Assembly (NCBI RefSeq): GCF_002808045.1 | Contig: NZ_CP025000.1 | Location: 2,232,001-2,296,000, forward strand | Direction of reading: 5' to 3' | Length of the DNA: 64,000 nt | Source: Idiomarina sp. X4 | GTDB taxonomy: Bacteria; Pseudomonadota; Gammaproteobacteria; Enterobacterales; Alteromonadaceae | Notes under the pieces: model-generated | Told to the model about the DNA's origin: nothing | Databases searched by the model: none | Seen by the model: only the letters and a program-made list of their open reading frames with translations | In this document: in pieces, positions 1 to 8,079 of the stretch | How positions within the stretch are numbered: the stretch's first letter is position 1 | Layout: every line of letters begins with the position of its first letter | Made by a program: the position numbers and the translations under genes

Positions 1-502
1 ATTGTACCGTCAGCCGAAAATCCAGGAAATGCACGATCCTTCGCAAGAAGATTCTCGTGAAGCGGAAGCGGCTAAGTGGGAACTAAACTACGTAGCGTTA
101 GACGGCAACATCGGTTGTATGGTTAACGGCGCAGGTTTGGCGATGGGTACGATGGACATAGTTAAACTGAGCGGCGGCGAGCCAGCTAACTTCCTTGATG
201 TTGGTGGCGGCGCGACAAAAGAGCGTGTTTCTGAAGCGTTCAAAATTATCTTGTCTGACAGCTCTGTTAAAGCCGTATTGGTTAACATCTTCGGTGGTAT
301 CGTTCGTTGCGACATGATCGCAGAAGGTATCATCGGCGCGGTTGAAGAAGTGGGCGTTAAAGTACCAGTGGTTGTTCGCCTTGAAGGTAACAACGCTGAA
401 CTGGGTACACAGAAATTGAACGAAAGTGGCCTGAACATTATCGCTGCAGAGAGCTTGTCTGATGCTGCTGATAAAGTGGTTGCTGCGGCAGGAGGTCAAT
501 AA
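1..502 (+). CDS. sucC: Succinyl-CoA ligase [ADP-forming] subunit beta, C-terminal part
   Basis: This is the 3' part of the beta subunit of succinyl-CoA synthetase, which makes ATP (or GTP) from succinyl-CoA in the TCA cycle in the cytoplasm. The start lies before the window, so about 166 of the usual roughly 388 residues are visible. They form the C-terminal CoA-ligase domain, with the glycine-rich segment [13 protein letters not shown] and the family-typical stretch [11 protein letters not shown]. The stop codon overlaps the sucD start in a TAATG arrangement, so the two subunits are translationally coupled. Confidence 0.97.
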   Translation, partial: LYRQPKIQEMHDPSQEDSREAEAAKWELNYVALDGNIGCMVNGAGLAMGTMDIVKLSGGEPANFLDVGGGATKERVSEAFKIILSDSSVKAVLVNIFGGIVRCDMIAEGIIGAVEEVGVKVPVVVRLEGNNAELGTQKLNESGLNIIAAESLSDAADKVVAAAGGQ

Positions 503-1374
503 TGAGCATTTTGATCGATAAAAACACCAAAGTAATCTGTCAGGGTTTCACTGGCGGTCAGGGTACTTTCCACTCTGAGCAAGCAATTGCTTACGGTACG
601 CAAATGGTTGGCGGTGTTACCCCTGGTAAAGGTGGTCAAGAGCACTTAGGTCTGCCTGTATTCAACACCGTAAAAGAAGCGGTAGAAGCAACTGGCGCAA
701 CGGCATCAGTTATCTACGTACCGGCTCCTTTCTGTAAAGACTCAATCATCGAAGCAGCAGACGCTGGTATCGAACTGATTGTTTGTATTACTGAAGGTAT
801 CCCGACGCTGGATATGCTTTACGTTAAAGAATACCTAACGCACAAAGGCGTGCGTATGATCGGTCCAAACTGCCCGGGTGTTATCACTCCGGACGAGTGC
901 AAAATCGGTATCATGCCTGGCCACATCCACAAGAAAGGTAAAGTGGGTATCGTGTCACGTTCAGGTACATTGACGTACGAAGCGGTTAAGCAGACGACTG
1001 ACGCAGGCTTTGGTCAGTCTAGCTGTGTTGGTATCGGTGGCGACCCTATCCCGGGTTCTAACTTCATCGATATTCTGGAACTCTTCGAAAAAGATCCAGA
1101 AACCGAAGCAATCGTTATGATCGGTGAAATTGGCGGTACAGCAGAAGAAGAAGCGGCAGAGTACATTAAAAATAATGTCACTAAGCCGGTTGTTTCTTAC
1201 ATTGCTGGTGTTACTGCGCCTCCGGGCAAACGTATGGGCCACGCTGGTGCCATCATTGCCGGCGGTAAAGGTACTGCTGACGAGAAATTTGCTGCACTTG
1301 AGGCGGCAGGCGTTAAAACTGTACGCAGCTTGGCTGACATCGGCAAAGCGGTTGCAGAAAAAACTGGCTGGTAA
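502..1374 (+). CDS. sucD: Succinyl-CoA ligase subunit alpha
   Basis: This is the alpha subunit of succinyl-CoA synthetase (290 aa, the usual length). It carries the CoA-binding Rossmann domain at its N-terminus ([16 protein letters not shown]). The catalytic histidine, phosphorylated during the reaction, sits in the motif KRMGHAGAI at about residue 247. The ATG overlaps the sucC stop by one base. A strong hairpin terminator follows 24 bp after the stop, so sucD is the last gene of its operon. Confidence 0.98.
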   Translation: MSILIDKNTKVICQGFTGGQGTFHSEQAIAYGTQMVGGVTPGKGGQEHLGLPVFNTVKEAVEATGATASVIYVPAPFCKDSIIEAADAGIELIVCITEGIPTLDMLYVKEYLTHKGVRMIGPNCPGVITPDECKIGIMPGHIHKKGKVGIVSRSGTLTYEAVKQTTDAGFGQSSCVGIGGDPIPGSNFIDILELFEKDPETEAIVMIGEIGGTAEEEAAEYIKNNVTKPVVSYIAGVTAPPGKRMGHAGAIIAGGKGTADEKFAALEAAGVKTVRSLADIGKAVAEKTGW

Positions 1375-1397
1375 TATCCGCCAACGCTTACACAAAG

Positions 1398-1422
1398 CCC
1401 GGCTTAAAAGCCGGGTTTTTTT
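1398..1422 (+). terminator. Rho-independent terminator of sucCD
   Basis: The arms CCCGGCTT and AAGCCGGG form a GC-rich stem followed by a run of seven T. It ends sucCD transcription and touches the 3' end of the convergent LysR gene, whose stop codon begins at 1421. Confidence 0.9.
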
Positions 1423-2293
1423 ATGTCTTAAAAAATACTCGCCGTGCGTGCTTTATGGCTGGTGTGTCTTGCATGTCTTTGTGTACCACCCAATACAATT
1501 GCCGTGTATGAGACGCAAAGGTAGGGTAACTTTGCAGTAAACCGGCTTCCAGCATAAAAGGAGTACTGATGGTTGGCACGTAGGCAATGCCCGCACCAGC
1601 GGCTACCGCATGAATAATGGCCTCGTTGGTATTCAGTTCGATGATTGTACTTGGGGAAATCCCCATTTCCTGCCAAAAATACTGTGTCATTTTTCGGGTT
1701 GCGGAGCCGGGCTCCCGAATTAACCAGGTGTATTTCGATAAATCCTTGCCTAGTTCAAACTCGGGCGGCGCCACCAGCGTCATACTGTCCTCTTTAAAGG
1801 CGTAGCTTTCCAGCACTTTGCGATCCGATTGGCCTTCAATAACCGCGAAATGATCCTCGAACCGTTCCAGCCGAGAAAGCACATCGTCGGTGTTCCCAAT
1901 GTAAACGCTGACCGAGCTGCCGGGGTAACCGTTTTTTAACTCCGATAAATAGGGTGGCAACCAGTAGTTTCCGACGGTTTGACTGGCCCCAATTTTTAAC
2001 GTTTTATCGGATTGCTGTTGAGTTTTAAAGTAGTTCTCTATGGACTGTGTGTGCGAGAAAACGGTATCGGATTTCTCCAATAACCAACGGCCTTGTTCCG
2101 TTAAGGTAACCCGTTGAGCGACTGCTCGACGCCCGCGGCCACGCTCAATCAACGCACAGCCCAAGTGTTCTTCAAGCATTTTTAAATTGACGGATACCGC
2201 GGCGGGGGTCATCCCCAAACGTTCGCCCGCAAGCTTTAAGCTGCCTGCCTCGTTGATGGCTTTAAACACCGTTAATTGTTTTAAGTTAATCAT
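1421..2293 (-). CDS. LysR-family transcriptional regulator (YeiE-like)
   Basis: This 290-aa LysR-type regulator has an N-terminal winged helix-turn-helix (about residues 1-60, with the segment AGERLGMTPAAVSVNLKMLE). An effector-binding domain of the periplasmic-binding-protein fold follows (about 90-290, starting KTLKIGASQTVGNYWLP). It is divergent from a YeiH-type exporter, the same pairing as yeiE-yeiH in enterobacteria, so it most likely controls that exporter and itself through the AT-rich inverted repeat between them. The ligand cannot be read from sequence. The YeiE-like name is by neighbourhood and general resemblance. Confidence 0.85.
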   Translation of the reverse strand: MINLKQLTVFKAINEAGSLKLAGERLGMTPAAVSVNLKMLEEHLGCALIERGRGRRAVAQRVTLTEQGRWLLEKSDTVFSHTQSIENYFKTQQQSDKTLKIGASQTVGNYWLPPYLSELKNGYPGSSVSVYIGNTDDVLSRLERFEDHFAVIEGQSDRKVLESYAFKEDSMTLVAPPEFELGKDLSKYTWLIREPGSATRKMTQYFWQEMGISPSTIIELNTNEAIIHAVAAGAGIAYVPTISTPFMLEAGLLQSYPTFASHTRQLYWVVHKDMQDTPAIKHARRVFFKT

Positions 2294-2309
2294 AATATTT
2301 AATTACTTT

Positions 2310-2341
2310 TATAGTTAATTATTAAATTTTAATTAATTATA
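2310..2341. promoter_or_regulatory. AT-rich inverted repeat, candidate LysR operator
   Basis: The arms TATAGTTAATTA and TAATTAATTATA face each other across an 8-bp spacer in the 93-bp gap between the divergent regulator and exporter genes. Position and symmetry fit a LysR-type binding site controlling both promoters. This is inferred from layout only; the tract is also simply very AT-rich. Confidence 0.45.
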
Positions 2342-2386
2342 GGGGCGTTATACTGCCTCGCAAGTGATAAAACCAAGGATTCATTT

Positions 2387-3367
2387 ATGAACACAAAACT
2401 GACAGGCATTGTCGCCGCCGTACTGTGCGGTGTGCTGGCTATCTTTCTACCGCAGGTCTGGTCGTTCTTCGCACAGGTGTCACCGCTGATTTTAGCCATT
2501 GTTATTGGGGTCATTATCAGCCATACCATGCCCACGTCGTTTCGTTCGACCTTAGAGCCGGGGCTGAATATAGCCAAAGGCCCCATACTGCGGCTGGCGA
2601 TTGTTTTGTACGGTTTTAATATCAGTTTTCAGGAGCTGAGTTCCGTTGGCTTCCATGGCTTTTTTATCGCGGTCGTGATGGTCAGTGCTATTTTAGCCGT
2701 GGGCATTTGGGTCGGTAAAAAAGTGTTTAAGTTAGACACGGATCAAGCCATATTAATCTCTATTGGTAGTGCCATTTGCGGCGCCGCTGCTGTAGCTGCT
2801 GCCGAACCCATACTCAAAGCGAAGCCACACAAAGTGATCATAGCGGTTGCTACCGTGGTCATTTTTGGCACCTTATCAATGTTTTTATACCCAGTACTGT
2901 ACGGCGTACTGTCTGTTGATGAGGCCAAGTACGGCTTATGGGTAGGCGTTTCTGTTCACGAAGTAGCACAAGTGGTTGCCGCTGGCGATGCTGTCAGTAG
3001 CGCTGCTGCGAATACCGCCGTTATTGAAAAAATGATCCGTGTGTTGCTATTGGTACCGGTATTGATTGGCTTGTCGATTTGGAAAAGCCGCACCGAAGCC
3101 ACCGAGTCCGGCCAGCGAACCCCCATTGCCATTCCGTGGTTTGCGTTGTTTTTCCTGGTGGTTATTTTCATTAACTCAACAGGGCTGATTCCAGCGGCCG
3201 TGGTCAGCGTGCTTTCAACAGCCGCCACGTATCTGTTGGCGATTGCAATGGCGTCGCTGGGTATGATGACCCACATCAGTGTGGTCAAAAAGGCCGGTGC
3301 ACGCTCGTTTGTACTCGCCACGCTGCTTTTTGTGGTACTCATCACGCTCGGCTTTTTAATGACCTAA
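2387..3367 (+). CDS. YeiH/UPF0324 family putative exporter
   Basis: This is an integral inner-membrane protein of 326 aa with about ten hydrophobic segments across its length. The sequence matches the YeiH (UPF0324, putative sulfate exporter) family: an early ISHTMPTSFRSTLEPGLN loop, the conserved SIGSAICGAAAVAAAEP segment (about 125-143), and SVHEVAQVVAAG (about 190-201). It lies divergent from a LysR regulator. The transported substrate of this family is not firmly known, so sulfate or a related anion is only the family annotation. Confidence 0.85.
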   Translation: MNTKLTGIVAAVLCGVLAIFLPQVWSFFAQVSPLILAIVIGVIISHTMPTSFRSTLEPGLNIAKGPILRLAIVLYGFNISFQELSSVGFHGFFIAVVMVSAILAVGIWVGKKVFKLDTDQAILISIGSAICGAAAVAAAEPILKAKPHKVIIAVATVVIFGTLSMFLYPVLYGVLSVDEAKYGLWVGVSVHEVAQVVAAGDAVSSAAANTAVIEKMIRVLLLVPVLIGLSIWKSRTEATESGQRTPIAIPWFALFFLVVIFINSTGLIPAAVVSVLSTAATYLLAIAMASLGMMTHISVVKKAGARSFVLATLLFVVLITLGFLMT

Positions 3368-3460
3368 CGCACAGAGGGGTAAAAACGCCTCGTTTGGTTT
3401 TATCAGTGCAAAGCTTTCGGGTAAACTTGCGGGCAAAATGACAAAGAGGACGTCCTGCCC

Positions 3461-5512
3461 ATGCAAAGCTTTAAACCTTCCTTAATAGCGTTGGTTGTTT
3501 CCAGCGCTCTTATTCATTCCGCTACCGTGTCCGCACACGACGGCATTGAACGCGTGTTGGTATCCGGCCACCAGGCCAACTTAGTTGGGCAGGCAATGTC
3601 CGCTTCAGAGGGCGTACTGGGACAGGAAGAAATTGAGATTCGGCCCATGTTGCGTACGGGGGAGCTCATGGAGCTGATTCCGGGCATGAGTGCGACCCAA
3701 CACAGCGGCAGTGGTAAAGCCAATCAATACTTCTTGCGCGGGTTTAATTTGGACCATGGTACAGACTTTGCGACCTACGTGGACGGCATGCCCATCAATA
3801 TGCCAACCCACGGACACGGTCACGGTTATACCGACATTAACTTTTTGATCCCCGAACTGATTGATCAGGTGGTGTACCAAAAAGGCTCATACTACGGTGA
3901 CGTTGGCGACTTTTCCGGCGCAGGGAGCGTAGGCTTTAGCACACAAATGAGCCGTAAAAAGGGACTGGCCAAAGTCAGTGTGGGCGAAGACGCCTATCAG
4001 CGTATTCTTCTGGCCGATGATGTATCACATGGCAGCCGCAGCAGTACGTTGTATGGCTTAGAGTATCAAACCTACAACGGCCCCTGGACCGATGTAGACG
4101 AAGACGTGAACAAATTGAACGCGGTTGCTCGCCACAGCATTCGAACCGACAATGGCTTGCTAACACTGGGCGCTATGGGCTACAAAAATGAATGGAACAG
4201 CGCTGATCAAATCCCCGCACGAGCGGTTGAGCAGGGGCAAATTGACGAGCTGGGTTCTATCGACGATACCCTGGGCGGTAAAACTCATCGATACAGCCTG
4301 AACGCGATTTATACCACCATGGACTACGCCTTAACGGCGTACGTGATCGACTACGACTTATCGTTGTTTTCTAACTTTACCTATTATCTGGACGATCCGC
4401 TGTTAGGCGATCAGTTTGAGCAGGTGGATAATCGCCGGGTTTATGGTGCGTCGGGTAACTGGCATCCCGATAACAACATTACGTTAGGCTTTTCCACGCG
4501 ATATGACGACATACAGGAAGTCGGGCTCCACACATCGCAAGAGCGCGAACGTCTGGGCACGGTCAGAAACGACGCCGTAAACGAGTGGAACACCGGGGTT
4601 TACGCCAGCTACGACTATCAATTGACGGACCGCTTAAGAACCAACGTATCGCTGCGCTACGACTACTTTCACTTTGATGTGGACTCATTGCTTAATACCA
4701 ACGTTAACGGTGTTAACCTTAACGCCAATAACGGCACTGCATCGGACAGTATCTGGTCGCTGAAAGGTAACGCCAATTATCTGCTGACCGACACCGCGGA
4801 GTTGTATTTGTCTGCCGGGCAGGGGTTTCACTCGAACGACGCTCGCGGCACGGTCACACAAGTTGACCCGAACAACGGCGATGCAATAGCACCGGTTGAC
4901 CCGTTAGTGCGCACCTTTGGTTATGAACTGGGCTTACGCTGGCGTCCGACCACAAGTTTTAACAGCTCGGTGGTATTGTGGTCGCTAGAGCAAGACAGCG
5001 AACTGCTGTTTGTCGGCGACGCGGGAAATACCGAAGCCAGCCGGCCGTCAAAGCGCCAGGGCATTGAGTTGGCCGCGTACTACAACATTACGGATACGCT
5101 CAGTCTGGATCTCGAATACGCTTACACCAACGCCGAGTTTGATGACGGCAACGCCGCCGAAAAAGACATACCGGGCGCGCTGGAAGACATATTGCAGTTG
5201 GGCGTCACCAAACGCTTTAACGACAACTGGTTTTCTACCGTACGGTTGCGTTATCTGGGGGAGCGGCCCCTGGTGGAAGACAACTCAGAACGCTCAGACA
5301 CCTCCACCGTAGTGAACGTGCTGGTGGGCAAGCAATGGCAAAACTGGTCGATGAATCTGCAAGTGTTGAACCTTTTTGACAGCAACGACCACGATATTGA
5401 CTACTTTTATGCGTCACGCCTGCCGGGCGAACCGGCTAACGGCGTTGAAGATTTGCACTACCACGTGATGGAACCGCGGACGGTGCGCTTTGAGCTGAGT
5501 TACTCGTTTTAG
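3461..5512 (+). CDS. TonB-dependent outer-membrane receptor
   Basis: This 683-aa protein has an N-terminal signal peptide (about 1-25, cleavage near SAHDG). A plug domain follows (about 45-165, with MLRTGELMELIPGMS and YFLRGFNLDHGTDFATYVDG), then a long beta-barrel ending in a C-terminal aromatic residue (FELSYSF), as outer-membrane proteins do. It should import a TonB-energised ligand. The ligand is unknown; the plug carries a His-rich loop (PTHGHGHGYTD, about residues 109-119). It stands alone, with a Dps-like gene downstream in the same direction but outside an obvious operon. Confidence 0.9.
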   Translation: MQSFKPSLIALVVSSALIHSATVSAHDGIERVLVSGHQANLVGQAMSASEGVLGQEEIEIRPMLRTGELMELIPGMSATQHSGSGKANQYFLRGFNLDHGTDFATYVDGMPINMPTHGHGHGYTDINFLIPELIDQVVYQKGSYYGDVGDFSGAGSVGFSTQMSRKKGLAKVSVGEDAYQRILLADDVSHGSRSSTLYGLEYQTYNGPWTDVDEDVNKLNAVARHSIRTDNGLLTLGAMGYKNEWNSADQIPARAVEQGQIDELGSIDDTLGGKTHRYSLNAIYTTMDYALTAYVIDYDLSLFSNFTYYLDDPLLGDQFEQVDNRRVYGASGNWHPDNNITLGFSTRYDDIQEVGLHTSQERERLGTVRNDAVNEWNTGVYASYDYQLTDRLRTNVSLRYDYFHFDVDSLLNTNVNGVNLNANNGTASDSIWSLKGNANYLLTDTAELYLSAGQGFHSNDARGTVTQVDPNNGDAIAPVDPLVRTFGYELGLRWRPTTSFNSSVVLWSLEQDSELLFVGDAGNTEASRPSKRQGIELAAYYNITDTLSLDLEYAYTNAEFDDGNAAEKDIPGALEDILQLGVTKRFNDNWFSTVRLRYLGERPLVEDNSERSDTSTVVNVLVGKQWQNWSMNLQVLNLFDSNDHDIDYFYASRLPGEPANGVEDLHYHVMEPRTVRFELSYSF

Positions 5513-5629
5513 TCCGGTGCTAATTGCTTTCACTGTGCTCGCGTGTGTAAAGAATGTTAAATGGCGATCCATTCTCCGAGAACTGGCGTAAGCTTAAATA
5601 CAAGTGAGACAGCAGAAGGAATGATGAGC

Positions 5630-6148
5630 ATGAGCGATAAATCACCGAAAGTAGCTGAATTTACTGCACCTGGCGTTGAAAGCGAGTCGGCAAAAAAAGC
5701 AATTGAACTGCTGGATCAGCGCTTGGTTGCCTTACTGGATTTGCAACTGACCTTAAAACACGTTCACTGGAACGTAGTAGGGCCAAACTTTATTGGCGTG
5801 CATGAAATGCTCGACCCTCAAGTGGACAGCGTACGCGATATGACGGACACCATTGCCGAGCGTATTGCGACCATGGGCGGCGTACCTGTGGGGACACCAC
5901 AAGCCATTGCTGACCGCCGAAGCTGGGAAGATTATTCCTTAGGCAAAGGGCTAGTGAAAGACCACCTAGTTGCACTGGATAAAGTGTACGACGGCGTGAA
6001 CAAAGACCACCGAAAAGCGATGGAAACACTGGCGGATCTGGATCCAGTGTCGGAAGATATGCTGACCGGACAACTGGCCGAGCTGGAGCAGTTCCAGTGG
6101 TTTGTCCGCGCACACATTGAGTCGTCCTCTGGCGAACTGAAGAGCTAA
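5630..6148 (+). CDS. dps: Dps family ferritin-like DNA-protecting protein
   Basis: A Dps/ferritin-like iron-storage and DNA-protection protein (about 172 aa from this start). The ferroxidase-site signature LTLKHVHWNVVGPNFIGVHE is present, followed by the conserved D(x)VRDMTDTIAERI helix. ATG at 5621, 5624 and 5630 are all possible. I chose 5630 because the AGAAGGA ribosome-binding site at 5614-5620 is then 9 bases away. A strong terminator follows. The last 12 codons have a synonymous-only diverged copy at 16406-16444 behind the IS256 element, the remnant of a second dps gene. Confidence 0.93.
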   Translation: MSDKSPKVAEFTAPGVESESAKKAIELLDQRLVALLDLQLTLKHVHWNVVGPNFIGVHEMLDPQVDSVRDMTDTIAERIATMGGVPVGTPQAIADRRSWEDYSLGKGLVKDHLVALDKVYDGVNKDHRKAMETLADLDPVSEDMLTGQLAELEQFQWFVRAHIESSSGELKS

Positions 6149-6171
6149 CTCAGCAGTGAATTTATACATTA

Positions 6172-6200
6172 AAGCCCAACCCGCGTGTTGGGCTTTTTTT
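6172..6200 (+). terminator. Rho-independent terminator after dps
   Basis: The stem arms AAGCCCAAC and GTTGGGCTT enclose a 6-base loop and are followed by a run of T. It separates dps from the DUF924 gene. Confidence 0.9.
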
Positions 6201-6252
6201 ATTGCATGATTATAGTATGACGGTGTCCAATAGAATGAGTGAGAATAAACCA

Positions 6253-6792
6253 ATGAAAGCAAACGACATACTGACGTTTTGGTTTGAGGAGTTAACGCCC
6301 CGGGACTGGTTTAAAAAGAGCAATACATTGGATAGTCAGATAAAAGAGCGCTTCGCCGATACGCTGGAAGCAGCCAGTCGGGGCGAGTGTTGGCAATGGC
6401 GCACAACTGCAAAAGGGCGTTTGGCTGAGATTATTGTGCTTGATCAGTTCTCACGAAATATCTATCGCGACACCCCGCGAGCCTTTTCACAAGACCCAAT
6501 GGCATTGGTGTTGGCTCAGGAAGCGGTGAAGCACGAAGCGGACAAACACGTTAACGCCGATGAAAAGGCCTTTTTGTACATGCCCTACATGCACAGCGAG
6601 TCGCGACTGATTCACGAGCAAGCGATGACTTTGTTTGACCAACCTGGTTTGGAAAACAACTACAAGTACGAAGTGAAGCATAAAGAAATCATCGACCGCT
6701 TTGGTCGGTACCCCCATCGCAATGTCGCGATGGGCAGAGAGTCGACCGAGGACGAACCCGAATTTCTAAAACAACCAGGCTCCAGCTTTTAA
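6253..6792 (+). CDS. DUF924 family protein
   Basis: This 179-aa protein belongs to the DUF924 family. It opens with the typical ILTFWFEELTPRDWF and carries the family block GRLAEIIVLDQFSRNIYR, then YMPYMHSESRLIHEQA and a C-terminal FGRYPHRNVAMGRESTEDE. The family is built of TPR-like helices and has no settled function. In-frame ATGs also occur at 6220 and 6235, but 6253 begins the conserved sequence. It is likely transcribed alone, with a terminator just upstream and the convergent GPP34 gene downstream. Confidence 0.85.
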   Translation: MKANDILTFWFEELTPRDWFKKSNTLDSQIKERFADTLEAASRGECWQWRTTAKGRLAEIIVLDQFSRNIYRDTPRAFSQDPMALVLAQEAVKHEADKHVNADEKAFLYMPYMHSESRLIHEQAMTLFDQPGLENNYKYEVKHKEIIDRFGRYPHRNVAMGRESTEDEPEFLKQPGSSF

Positions 6793-6800
6793 TTAAGCGC

Positions 6801-7495
6801 TTAACACGAGCCTGAACCAGGAGCTGTCGCGGCGGTAATCGCGGGCATAATAGCTGCAATCATGACTGCGGCCTCAATGGCCTGAACGGCTTCTCTAGCG
6901 GCTTTGGAGACAAGCTCACCGTTTTCCAGTTGTTTAATGCGCTGTTTACGCTCTTTCAGTTCTTGTTTGCTGAATACTTGCGGCAAAAGCTTTGCGCTAT
7001 TGGCCAACGCAACGATGATTGCAACTCGCGGCTCAATGTCTTTGGTGTCACTTAGCACAGCGTCACGCATGTCCTGACGTAGCTCTTGTTCAGGTTTGGG
7101 GTTTATTTCCGGGTAAATTTGGCGCTCAAACAGCCAAAGTACCTTTTCCTTTTCATGAGCAACAATGCCGTTGTCAGCAAGTGCCTGAGCGACTTTGTGT
7201 TTTAAGTTTTTTATACCACCCAACTTTTGCACCCAGTCTTTCAGTTTGCGCTGGCGTTTCGCGCCCGAAATCATTGTTAACGCGTCATCCAGCAACGCGT
7301 CGTGGGTAGCGCGGTCATCGACTACAGCGACTTTGCCTTTATTGTCGCTATCCACTTTTATACGCCCCAACATTAGTAACTCAGCGGCAATGCCCCAGCC
7401 GCTGCGTACTCTACGTATGCACCGTTCATGGTGCCTTCTTCTTCGCGGAGCGACAGAAGCATAAGAGCTTCATACAGTTTTAGAGAGTTGGACAT
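6801..7495 (-). pseudogene. GPP34 (GOLPH3-like) family gene, frameshifted
   Basis: This is a homologue of the intact GPP34-domain gene at 19666-20361, read in two frames. The first piece (7495 down to 7373) encodes SLKLYEALMLLSLREEEGT...YVEYAAAGA and then leaves frame. The second piece (7373 down to 6801) resumes as MLGRIKVDSDNKGK through to the end. Alignment with the paralogue shows one missing G near 7388 (GCATTGCCGCTGAG where the paralogue frame needs an extra base). The break creates a TAATG stop/start overlap, so weak coupled translation of the second part cannot be excluded. GPP34 proteins bind phosphoinositides in eukaryotes; the bacterial role is unknown. A sequencing error is the alternative explanation. 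Confidence 0.8.
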
Positions 7496-7835
7496 AAGTG
7501 CTCCTGTTAAATAAACGTTAACTTTCTGGTAGAGTAAATAGTAAGCGTTTTTAGTTAGGGCAAGCAAGTTTTAGGGGCTCTGTGGGCTAATTAGCATATA
7601 ATTTCTGTCGCAAAGCGACAGCATATGTTACCAGCCAAAATACCGGCACGCTTTAATGGGAGTAGGTTTCGTATAGGCCTGACATGTGACGACCGCTAGA
7701 ATGTCGGGGGACACAGCTCAAGACCAGATTAAGTCGTTTAGTAACGCGCAACCTAATAATGATAAGAGGGAATATTTTATTCCAGATGTACGTGGCTCAG
7801 TAAGGCGTCATTCCTGACTCGTGTTTTCTGAAGGC
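7496..7835. other. Non-coding stretch upstream of cassette array 1
   Basis: I see no credible gene here. It includes the promoter side of the GPP34 gene and a perfect short hairpin near 7606-7622 (CTGTCGC, AAA loop, GCGACAG) without a T run. I found no trace of an integron integrase reading frame, which is what one would expect beside an attI site. Confidence 0.6.
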
Positions 7836-8066
7836 ATTGCGCGCTTTGATATTGTTTTATGCCATTAACTTGTTTAATGTCAGTATCATAACGAAAAATT
7901 AAAGTGTGATATTGCGCATTCGCCGGAATGAAAATGAGCATGCTCGAATTCTTTTTCAGGATTCTGTTTTGAGATAAAGAAAAACACTGGTTATCAGCTG
8001 GTTAAAGCGATATGGGTGCTTTTGGGGCGATACGGAGTGCGCATGCGCAGTATACAAAGGTTAGAT
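7836..8066 (+). repeat. Array leader copy 1, attI-like
   Basis: This non-coding leader of about 230 bp is homologous to 23599-23835, which precedes the second cassette array. Shared exact blocks include the 20-mer at 7901-7920 (AAAGTGTGATATTGCGCATT) and the segment with the perfect palindrome GAGCATGCTC at 7936-7945. A CATGCGCAGTATACAAAGGTTA end leads into the core GTTAGAT (8060-8066), which fits the integron core GTTRRRY. Placement just before the first cassette in both arrays suggests an attI site plus array promoter. There is no integrase gene nearby. Confidence 0.65.
8022..8056 (+). promoter_or_regulatory. Candidate cassette promoter in leader 1
   Basis: A TATACA -10-like hexamer (8051-8056) is conserved as TATATA in the second leader. 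About 17 bp upstream lies a weak -35-like hexamer, and a shared TTTTGGGG block lies further up. It would transcribe the cassettes, all of which are on this strand. The call rests on conservation and position; the -35 match is poor. Confidence 0.4.
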
Positions 8067-8079
8067 TTAAGAGAATCGA

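Noticed and set aside
7371..7375. Two separate GPP34-part genes in a designed overlapping pair
   Set aside because: The intact paralogue shows the two parts are one protein in one frame, so a one-base deletion is the simpler explanation.
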